A stretch of 22,065 bases of DNA. It comes from an uncultured Porphyromonas sp. (GTDB taxonomy: Bacteria; Bacteroidota; Bacteroidia; Bacteroidales; Porphyromonadaceae). Shown here in pieces: positions 8,050 through 14,254 of this stretch (its first letter is position 1; every line of letters starts with the position of its first letter). The position numbers and the translations under genes are program-made. Below the pieces are notes generated by a model. The model was given only the letters and a program-made list of their open reading frames with translations. It made no database searches and was not told the origin of the DNA. Where the stretch lies: assembly GCA_900546675.1 (NCBI GenBank), contig URDQ01000026.1, positions 1 through 22,065 on the forward strand, read 5' to 3'.

Positions 8050-8208
8050 CCACGTGAGAAATCGCCAATGCTCACGTGGCTATTTTTCATTTTCCACGTA
8101 GGCGAGAAACAATTCCTCGGACATATCGTTTGATTCTTCCGAAGTTTTATTTCTCGCCCACGTGGGTATTTTTCATTTCCCACGTGGCTATTTGAAAATA
8201 CCCACGTA
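8050..8208. repeat. Palindrome array A: six CACGTG/CACGTA boxes at 22-bp steps
   Basis: CACGTG or CACGTA hexamers begin at 8051, 8073 and 8095, then at 8159, 8181 and 8203. Within each trio the step is exactly 22 bp. The flanks extend most boxes to CCACGTGG, and the A+T-rich spacers are partly conserved (TATTTTTCATTT at 8081-8092 and 8167-8178). The two trios are separated by an inverted repeat: GGCGAGAAA (8101-8109) against TTTCTCGCC (8150-8158), a perfect 9-bp stem that extends into the flanking boxes as a 15/16 match (8094-8109 against 8150-8165). In the last unit the spacer itself is palindromic (TATTTGAAAATA, 8189-8200), centred 11 bp from the box. Open frames across it are by-products of the repeat. 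It lies between the importer operon and folD. Confidence 0.85.
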
Positions 8209-8225
8209 GAGATTAGCATTTTCTG

Positions 8226-8260
8226 TCAAAACAAGGTCTCGTAACTCACCTTTGTTTTGA
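8226..8260. repeat. Bulged inverted repeat with a dispersed 15-mer
   Basis: TCAAAACAAGG (8226-8236) pairs with CCTTTGTTTTGA (8249-8260) with one bulged base. The left side lies in TTCTGTCAAAACAAG (8221-8235), which is identical to 13579-13593 inside the 68-bp repeats downstream of the transposase. It may be a remnant of that repeat family. Between here and array B (8261-8408) I see nothing recognisable. Confidence 0.55.
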
Positions 8261-8408
8261 TCTAAAGTCCGTCTATAGCGATACCGCAAGCAAGCGATCA
8301 GAGCAGTGGCAGTGCAGCTGGCTATCACTCCACCCATCTTACCTCGGCTAGGGTTGTAAGATCGACCGGTCTCGTCTAGGCATACCCTCCAATATACCTA
8401 AGACATTG

Positions 8409-8516
8409 GTGCCAATAGGGTGGAACTAGAGTGCCAACCCCTATTGGCACTGTAGTTTCTCCCCTATGAAACTCCAGTTTCTCCCGTATGAAACTAGAGT
8501 TTCTTACATAGGAAAC
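8409..8516. repeat. Palindrome array B: five dyads upstream of folD
   Basis: Five 18-20 bp dyads start at 8409, 8431, 8455, 8477 and 8499 (steps 22, 24, 22, 22), separated by 4-bp spacers TAGA, TGTA, TCCA and TAGA. The last three have the form GTTTC-N8-GAAAC and are exact in both arms (GTTTC at 8455, 8477, 8499; GAAAC at 8468, 8490, 8512). The first two are built on GTGCCA arms; 8409-8420 and 8439-8450 also form a perfect 12-bp inverted repeat. The array ends 38 bp before the folD -7 region, so it could be a regulatory or insulating element, though this is inference from position. Confidence 0.85.
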
Positions 8517-8554
8517 TATTGGCGGGGACGCTACGGCCGAGTTAATCCCCTAGA

Positions 8555-8570
8555 ATTCGGTATCTTTGTA
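8555..8570 (+). promoter_or_regulatory. Promoter -7 region for folD
   Basis: TATCTTTG at 8561-8568 is an exact TAnnTTTG box in the extended context ATTCGGTATCTTTGTA, matching 15 of 16 bases of the segment upstream of the S41 peptidase gene (115-130). It predicts a leader of about 90 nt before the folD start at 8664. Its presence argues against a folD start upstream of it. The -33 element is not clear. Confidence 0.65.
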
Positions 8571-8663
8571 CGGCAACTTTGCAGAGGCGGGCGCTACAAT
8601 GGTGGCTTGACACCTCGCTATCAAGAGCAGAACAACACAATTTATCTATACAAATACCACTCT

Positions 8664-9557
8664 ATGACACAAGAATCATTCATTCGCCTAGATGGCAAGA
8701 CCACGGCGACTGAGATCAAGAAGGAGATCGCCAAGGAGGTACAGCAGATGGTCGCTGCGGGGCAGCGTCCGCCCTGTCTAGGGGCTATCATCGTGGGGCA
8801 TGACGGTGCCAGCGAGACCTACATAGCGAGCAAGATCAAGGCTTGTGAGGAGGTCGGCTTCATCTCTCTGACGAAGCGCTTTGACGAGTCCATCACCCAG
8901 GAGGAGCTGATCGCCGAAATCGAGCAGCTCAACAAAGATCCCGAGGTGGATGGCTTCATCGTCCAGCTACCCCTACCGAAGCATATTGACGAGCAGGCGG
9001 TCATTCACGCTGTTGACTACCGCAAGGATGTGGATGGCTTCCACCCAATCAACGTGGGACTCCTCAGCCTTGGCGAACCGTGCCTCGTGCCGGCCACGCC
9101 TAAGGGGGTCATCGAGCTACTCAAGCACTACGACATCAGCACAGAGGGTAAGCATGTGGTAGTCCTCGGACGAAGCAACATCGTGGGCAAACCAATCGCG
9201 CAACTCTTCCTCCAGAAGGGTGCGCAGGGCAATGCGACCGTAACGATCTGCCACAGCCGTACGAAAGACATTGCCTCCATCTGCCGTCAGGCTGACATCG
9301 TGGTCGCTGCTATCGGCATCCCACTCTTTGTCAAGAAGGAGATGGTCAAGGAGGGTGCCATCGTCATCGATGTGGGCATCACACGTGTACCCGACGCAAC
9401 GAAGAAGAGCGGCTCTCGCATCGTGGGCGACGTCGACTTTGACGAGGTAGCTCCGCTCTGCTCTTACATTACACCTGTACCAGGCGGTGTAGGTCCTATG
9501 ACCATCATCACGCTGATGCGCAATACGATCCTGGCTCGCCAGCTGCGCCAGAAGTAA
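8664..9557 (+). CDS. folD: Bifunctional methylenetetrahydrofolate dehydrogenase/cyclohydrolase FolD
   Basis: FolD interconverts 5,10-methylene- and 10-formyl-tetrahydrofolate in the cytoplasm, using NADP and then water. From 8664 the protein has 297 residues, the usual length. It shows the catalytic YxxxK pair as Y53/K57 in ETYIASKIKA, the QLPLPKH block (Q101), the dinucleotide-binding stretch GRSNIVGKP (169-177) and the C-terminal PVPGGVGPMT signature (271-280). The frame is open upstream to 8466, but those codons run through palindrome array B and the promoter and resemble no FolD, so I chose the start at 8664. It is followed 9 bp later by mfd, so the two genes probably share the promoter at 8555-8570. 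Confidence 0.96.
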   Translation: MTQESFIRLDGKTTATEIKKEIAKEVQQMVAAGQRPPCLGAIIVGHDGASETYIASKIKACEEVGFISLTKRFDESITQEELIAEIEQLNKDPEVDGFIVQLPLPKHIDEQAVIHAVDYRKDVDGFHPINVGLLSLGEPCLVPATPKGVIELLKHYDISTEGKHVVVLGRSNIVGKPIAQLFLQKGAQGNATVTICHSRTKDIASICRQADIVVAAIGIPLFVKKEMVKEGAIVIDVGITRVPDATKKSGSRIVGDVDFDEVAPLCSYITPVPGGVGPMTIITLMRNTILARQLRQK

Positions 9558-9566
9558 TCCTTTCCT

Positions 9567-12500
9567 ATGTCCCTCCTCGATCTCTGGCACGATCACCCAC
9601 GCATCGTAGAGCTTCGCCAAGCCCTACAGCAGAGTCATTGTGTAGAGCTCGAGGGGGTGACCGCCTCAGCGCCCGCCTTTATCCTCGCCACCTTGGCGCG
9701 TGAGCACCCTTATCTGGTGATTGCCGAGGATGCCGATAGCGCGGGCTATATGCTGGGCGACCTAGAGGCTCTAGGGGTCAAAGCTTACTACTACCCCTCA
9801 GCCTTCAATAGACATATTAAATATGGTCAGCGAGAGCCGGCGCAGGAGGTGCTACGTGCCGAACTGCTCGCCAGCCTTGCTGCAGGCGACACCCCGCTGA
9901 TCGTCTCTTACCCCGAAGCTCTTGCCGAGGCGATACCCTCCCAGCAGGAGGTCGCCCAGAGCTGCTTCACGCTCAGCGTGGGCGATGTGATCTCTCGTGA
10001 CACGCTACGAGAGCGACTACTTGAGGAGGGCTTCGAAGAGGTGGACTACGTTTACAGCCCTGGACAAGTGGTCTATCGTGGTAGTCTCGTGGACATTTTC
10101 TCCTATGGTAGCACCTATCCTTATCGCATTGACTTCTTTGACGATGAGATCGATAGCATACGCCGCTTTGACATCGAGAGTCAGCTCTCTGTGGATCAGT
10201 GTGAGCGTGCGGATATAGCGCCTGCACTACAGGTCAAGGGCGATGCCACAGGCGAAGGGACCTCGCTCTTGTCGCTCCTATCCCCTAACTATCAGCTCTG
10301 GATCAGTCGCTACGAGTCGCTCGCTGAGCAGTGGAGAGCGCTCTACGATGCGGAGCTGGCGGTGGAGTACGAGGGTGCTTTTGCCACGCAGGAGGAGATG
10401 CGCGAACTACTACTTCCTCCAGACAAGCTCTCGGCTGAGATAAAGCAACGCACGAAGATCCTAGCCACCCCGACGAAGGGGTTATCTTTCGTTGACCAGC
10501 GGATTACCTTTGCGACCAAGCCACAGCTACTGATTCATCGGCACTTTGACCTATTGGTTGAGGAGCTGCAGGTACGCAAGCGGGGCTTCTTCAAGAGCTT
10601 CTTCCTCTCCGAGTCGTCCGCACAGGCGCAGCGTCTCAAGGAGATTCTCATCGAGCGCGAGGCCGAGGAGCTACTCCCCGAGTGGGTGCCACTAGTCGTT
10701 CACGAGGGCTTTGAGGACAAGGACTTGGACGTCTTGCTCCTGACCGATCATCAGGTCTTCGACCGCTACCACCACTACCAGCTCAAGAGCGACCGCATAC
10801 GCAATGCCGATGCGGCGATCTCGATCAAGGAGCTACACGCCATCTCGCCTGGCGACTACATCGTCCACAGCGACCATGGTGTAGGGCAGTTTGACGGACT
10901 TCTCACCACGGAGGTAGACGGCAAGCCACGTGAGGTAGTTAAGCTGGTCTACCAAAACAAAGATGTGCTCCTCGTGAGCATCCACAGTCTGCACAAGCTC
11001 TCGAAGTACCAAGCACAAGAGGAGGGCGAGCCACAGCTCAGCAAACTAGGCACAGGAGCCTGGACAAAGCTCAAAGAGCGTGCGAAGACCAAGATCAAGT
11101 CGATCGCTCGTGACCTCATTGCGCTCTATGCAGCGCGCAAGGAGCAGCCAGGCTTTGCCTTTTCGCCTGATAGCTACCTGCAGCACGAGATGGAGGCTTC
11201 CTTTGCCTATGAGGAGACGCCCGACCAACTGAAAGCGATCGAGCAGATCAAGGCGGATATGGAGAGTAACCGCCCGATGGATCGATTGGTCTGCGGGGAC
11301 GTGGGCTTTGGCAAGACGGAGGTGGCGATACGAGCTGCCTTCAAGGCGGTGGCCGACAGCAAGCAGGTGGCGGTCTTGGTGCCGACGACGATCCTCGCTT
11401 ACCAGCACTACCAGACCTTTAGCCAGCGACTCGAGGGACTGCCCTGCCGTATCGAATACCTTTCAAGAGCTAAGAGCGACAAGCAGTCGAAGGCGATCCT
11501 AGCAGATCTAGCGGAGGGACGGGTCGACATATTAATAGGTACGCACCGACTGCTGGGCAAAGGGGTAACCTTCAAGTCGCTCGGACTGCTCATCATAGAC
11601 GAGGAGCAGAAGTTTGGCGTCAAGGCTAAGGAGCAGCTCCGCAAGCTTCAGGTCAATGTAGATACGCTCACGCTCTCGGCGACACCGATACCCCGTACGC
11701 TGCAGTTCTCCCTAATGGGTGCTCGTGACCTCTCCAACATCAATACGCCTCCGCGCAATCGTCAGCCAGTCACAACACGACTCATTCGCTGGTCGCAAGA
11801 GACCATCGCCGATGCGATCGGGTACGAGCTAGCACGCCACGGACAGGTCTTCTTCGTGCACAACCGCATCGAGTCGATCCACGGTGTGGCGGGACAGATC
11901 GAGGAGTGCGTCCCGGGCATTCGCATAGCGATCGCTCACGGCCGCTTGACTCCGAGCGAGACGGAGCGGATACTCCTAGACTTTGCCGAGCGCAAGTACG
12001 ACCTGCTCCTAGCTACGACGATCATCGAGAACGGTATCGATATGCCCAATGTCAATACGATCCTGATCAACTCCGCTCATCGCTATGGACTGAGCGACCT
12101 GCACCAGCTCCGTGGCCGTGTGGGACGTGGTAGCCAGAGGGCTTACTGTTATCTGATCACTCCTCCCCTAGGCACCCTCACGGAGGCTGCCGCACGACGT
12201 GTCAAGGCTATCGAGAGCTTCTCCGACCTGGGCAGCGGTATGCGCATCGCCCTCCAGGATCTAGACATACGAGGTGCCGGCAATATATTAGGGACAGAGC
12301 AAAGTGGCTTCATTGCAGACCTAGGCTTCGAAACTTACCGCAAAGTCTTTGAGGAGGCGGTGCGAGAGGTCAAGCAAGAGGACTTTGCAGCGCTCTTTGC
12401 CGCTCAGACGGAGCAGCAGGCGGAGCTGGGCAACGCCCTCACCGACACCACGATCGACACCGACCTAGACCTCTCCCTACCTCACGAATACATACCGCAA

Positions 12501-12914
12501 GACAGCGAGCGCATCTTGCTCTACCGTGAATTGGACGAGCTAGCGAGCGACCGCGAACTAAAAGAGTTTGCCGATCGCCTGCGAGACCGCTTTGGCGCAC
12601 TACCACCGCAGACGCAAGGCCTGCTTATGGTGCCGCGTCTGCGCCGGCTGGCCAGCCACCTCGGCATCGTCAAGGTGTCGCTACGTCGTGAGCAGATGAT
12701 CCTCTTCCTCCCGCCCAGTGGCTCGGCATACTATCAGAGCAAAGCCTTCGACATACTCCTCAAGAGCGTGGCTAGCTACGGCAAAGCGTGCGAAGTGCGC
12801 GAATCCCGTGAGGGGCACCGCAGCGTCAAGTGGCATCACGTCACCTCCGTCTACCAAGCAGACAAGATCCTCTCGACGCTCTACAAAGCGCTCTTCGCCC
12901 GCCCCGACAAATAA
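9567..12914 (+). CDS. mfd: Transcription-repair coupling factor Mfd
   Basis: Mfd removes RNA polymerase stalled at DNA lesions and recruits the UvrA-UvrB excision system. The 1115-residue product has the family order. The N-terminal UvrB-like region (about 1-350) includes a segment resembling the UvrB YSPGQVVYRGSLVDIF strand. The CarD-like RNA polymerase-interaction domain begins near 429 (GDYIVHSDHGVGQFDG). The RecG-like translocase has Walker A GDVGFGKTE (577-585), the DEEQ box (678-681), the SATPIPRTLQ block and motif VI QLRGRVGRG (847-855). The C-terminal TRCF domain follows. It is intact, starts 9 bp after folD and ends 11 bp before the transposase start. Confidence 0.97.
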   Translation: MSLLDLWHDHPRIVELRQALQQSHCVELEGVTASAPAFILATLAREHPYLVIAEDADSAGYMLGDLEALGVKAYYYPSAFNRHIKYGQREPAQEVLRAELLASLAAGDTPLIVSYPEALAEAIPSQQEVAQSCFTLSVGDVISRDTLRERLLEEGFEEVDYVYSPGQVVYRGSLVDIFSYGSTYPYRIDFFDDEIDSIRRFDIESQLSVDQCERADIAPALQVKGDATGEGTSLLSLLSPNYQLWISRYESLAEQWRALYDAELAVEYEGAFATQEEMRELLLPPDKLSAEIKQRTKILATPTKGLSFVDQRITFATKPQLLIHRHFDLLVEELQVRKRGFFKSFFLSESSAQAQRLKEILIEREAEELLPEWVPLVVHEGFEDKDLDVLLLTDHQVFDRYHHYQLKSDRIRNADAAISIKELHAISPGDYIVHSDHGVGQFDGLLTTEVDGKPREVVKLVYQNKDVLLVSIHSLHKLSKYQAQEEGEPQLSKLGTGAWTKLKERAKTKIKSIARDLIALYAARKEQPGFAFSPDSYLQHEMEASFAYEETPDQLKAIEQIKADMESNRPMDRLVCGDVGFGKTEVAIRAAFKAVADSKQVAVLVPTTILAYQHYQTFSQRLEGLPCRIEYLSRAKSDKQSKAILADLAEGRVDILIGTHRLLGKGVTFKSLGLLIIDEEQKFGVKAKEQLRKLQVNVDTLTLSATPIPRTLQFSLMGARDLSNINTPPRNRQPVTTRLIRWSQETIADAIGYELARHGQVFFVHNRIESIHGVAGQIEECVPGIRIAIAHGRLTPSETERILLDFAERKYDLLLATTIIENGIDMPNVNTILINSAHRYGLSDLHQLRGRVGRGSQRAYCYLITPPLGTLTEAAARRVKAIESFSDLGSGMRIALQDLDIRGAGNILGTEQSGFIADLGFETYRKVFEEAVREVKQEDFAALFAAQTEQQAELGNALTDTTIDTDLDLSLPHEYIPQDSERILLYRELDELASDRELKEFADRLRDRFGALPPQTQGLLMVPRLRRLASHLGIVKVSLRREQMILFLPPSGSAYYQSKAFDILLKSVASYGKACEVRESREGHRSVKWHHVTSVYQADKILSTLYKALFARPDK

Positions 12915-12925
12915 ATCAACAAGTC

Positions 12926-13366
12926 ATGTATATAGGCAACTACACAGCACTGTATTATCACATTGTATTCTCAACGAAGGGTAGAAAGCCTTTACTCACC
13001 CCTAATATTCAGCAAAGACTATACGCCTATCTGCAGCATTGCTCGAAGTCTAAGAGTCATTCCATTATCAAGGTAAATGGTATGAGCAATCATATCCACA
13101 TACTGTTAATCGCTTACTCAGGGAACTTTGTCATCTCCAACTTCGTAAGAGAGATAAAGAAGTCCACAAACAAGTTTCTCAATACTGCAATGGGTATGAA
13201 TGGCTCTTTTGCTTGGCAAGATGGATACTTTGTTTGTACGGTTAGCAAGCGAGATGTTGCTGCTATATGCAGGTACATTGAAATGCAGCAAGAACATCAC
13301 AACAAGTTTGATATCGCAAAAGAACTAGAGATTATATTCGGACTAAATGAAGATGAGCTCTGGTAG
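12926..13366 (+). CDS. IS200-like / REP-associated HUH tyrosine transposase
   Basis: A Y1 single-strand DNA transposase of 146 residues. It carries the HUH metal-binding motif as HIH (H56-I57-H58 in NGMSNHIHIL) and the catalytic tyrosine Y117 in RYIEMQQEHH. The N-terminus YHIVFSTKGRKPLL and the block FAWQDGYFVCTVSK are typical of the family. The frame is open upstream into mfd, but homologous sequence begins at the ATG at 12926. The gene is more A+T-rich than mfd. Inverted, hairpin-rich repeats start 4 bp after its stop, the usual setting of RAYT genes that act on REP sequences. No second (tnpB) gene is present. Whether it is a mobile IS200 or a domesticated RAYT cannot be settled here. Confidence 0.9.
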   Translation: MYIGNYTALYYHIVFSTKGRKPLLTPNIQQRLYAYLQHCSKSKSHSIIKVNGMSNHIHILLIAYSGNFVISNFVREIKKSTNKFLNTAMGMNGSFAWQDGYFVCTVSKRDVAAICRYIEMQQEHHNKFDIAKELEIIFGLNEDELW

Positions 13367-13370
13367 GCAT

Positions 13371-13470
13371 TAGTCCGACCCACAAGGGGTCGATAAACTG
13401 ATATCGTCCTGCCCCCATCGGTCGTTCGGGGCTGTAGCCCCTCCGACCGACGGCTACGAAGCATCGGACC
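13371..13470. repeat. Left arm of a 569-bp inverted element (REP-like hairpins)
   Basis: This 100-bp arm is the inverted counterpart of 13840-13939. The outer 24 bp are identical, the next 21 bp are unrelated, and the inner 55 bp differ at about four positions. It contains two hairpins: CGACCC-ACAAG-GGGTCG (13376-13392), and a longer one at 13419-13449 with arms CGGTCG/CGACCG and GGGGC/GCCCC around the loop TGTA. It begins 4 bp after the transposase stop codon. Confidence 0.88.
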
Positions 13471-13489
13471 TCTCACGAGGTCCTTTTTT
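13466..13489 (+). terminator. Rho-independent terminator
   Basis: A perfect 7-bp stem, GGACCTC (13466-13472) with GAGGTCC (13477-13483), encloses the loop TCAC and is followed by six T residues. It would end transcripts from folD-mfd-transposase. It overlaps the inner edge of the left arm of the inverted element. Confidence 0.8.
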
Positions 13490-13540
13490 ACAAGAGTTAT
13501 CGGAGGGTTTAGAGGTTAGAAGAGATACGAGTAACTGATG

Positions 13541-13724
13541 TAGGGACGCACGGGACGTATCTAGCGAGAGGGCGTTCGTTCTGTCAAAACAAGACCTACA
13601 GCACCGTCTAGGAACGCTCGGAACGTGTCTAGCGAGAGGACGTCCGTTCTGTCAAAACGAGACCTACAACACCGTCTAGGAACGCTCGGAACGTGTCTAG
13701 CGAGAGAGCGTCCGTTCTGTCAAA
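13541..13724. repeat. 68-bp tandem repeat, about 2.7 copies
   Basis: Units start at 13541, 13609 and 13677 (TAGGGACG / TAGGAACG). The internal markers CTAGCGAGAG (13561, 13629, 13697) and CTGTCAAA (13581, 13649, 13717) keep an exact 68-bp step. Units 2 and 3 are nearly identical and unit 1 is diverged at its left end. A partial inverted copy with a short deletion lies at about 13751-13788. Short flanking inverted sequences (13502-13514 and 13803-13814) make the whole interval between the arms weakly palindromic. No coding function is evident. Confidence 0.88.
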
Positions 13725-13839
13725 GGTTACAGCGTCCGTGATTTAACTGGGACAGACGCCCTCTCACTAGATACTCACCGTGAATCCCAACAACAATTAC
13801 ACGTCTAAACCTCCTCACGGAGAGCTGACGACCGCTTGC

Positions 13840-13939
13840 GGTCGGACGCTTCGTAGCCGTCGGTCGGAGGGGCAAAAGCCCCGAACGACCGATGGTTAGG
13901 TGAACGTGCTAAAAGATCGACCCCTTGTGGGTCGGACTA
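13840..13939. repeat. Right arm of the 569-bp inverted element
   Basis: This is the reverse-complement partner of 13371-13470. It preserves both hairpin stems while the loop of the longer hairpin is changed (TGTA in the left arm, TTTT in the reverse complement of this arm). A further perfect hairpin, CGACCG-CTTG-CGGTCG (13829-13844), abuts its inner edge. Confidence 0.88.
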
Positions 13940-14096
13940 GACGATTGGATGTCAAGATATTTGTCGTTATTTCATTGATAGACATTGCCAAGGTAATACG
14001 AAAGTCCATTGCGCCAGAGCTCTAGTGGACTCAAGATGGTCCCATGCCCCACAAGCGCCTCAACAGCCACTAGATAAGAGCAGCAGAACAAATGAA

Positions 14097-14165
14097 TACA
14101 TTTGATAGTTGAGCCTGCAACCTTTTAGCTTTGTGGCAACCTTTAGGAAAATATAAGTACATTTG
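14097..14165 (+). promoter_or_regulatory. Cluster of three TAnnTTTG boxes upstream of the LRR gene
   Basis: TACATTTG occurs at 14097-14104 and again at 14158-14165, and TAGCTTTG at 14126-14133. The middle box has a TTTG (14101-14104) 21 bp upstream, which fits the Bacteroidota -33/-7 spacing. The third box has TTTG (14130-14133) 24 bp upstream, slightly long. The transcript leader would be 90-120 nt. The rest of the 315-bp gap after the inverted element (13940-14096) shows only a 6-bp stem AGTCCA/TGGACT (14003-14031). Confidence 0.5.
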
Positions 14166-14254
14166 CCTAGCGACCAGTAGGAAGCGCTCCCATAAGCACT
14201 CACTCCTGACCGCCTGTCATCACTAGTACACTAAAACACTAACCAAAATATCCT

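Noticed and set aside
8028..8219. Minus-strand frame across array A
   Set aside because: Its residues are just the translated 22-bp repeats (repeated STWVF / NSHVG-like strings); there is no start context or family resemblance.
8261..8408. Possible tRNA or small RNA in the gap between arrays A and B
   Set aside because: I could not find a cloverleaf, a T-loop motif or a promoter-plus-terminator pair; nothing can be supported.
8050..8516. CRISPR array
   Set aside because: The repeats are 5-8 bp palindromic words with near-constant short spacers, not 24-40 bp repeats with unique spacers, and no cas genes are present.
8466..8663. In-frame upstream extension of folD
   Set aside because: The codons run through palindrome array B and the TAnnTTTG promoter and show no FolD-like sequence; the family N-terminus begins at 8664.
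9117..9620. Minus-strand frame of 167 codons across folD/mfd
   Set aside because: It is antisense to two well-supported genes and has no motif of its own.
12830..12925. Upstream extension of the transposase frame
   Set aside because: It overlaps the end of mfd and has arginine-rich shadow composition; the family N-terminus starts at 12926.
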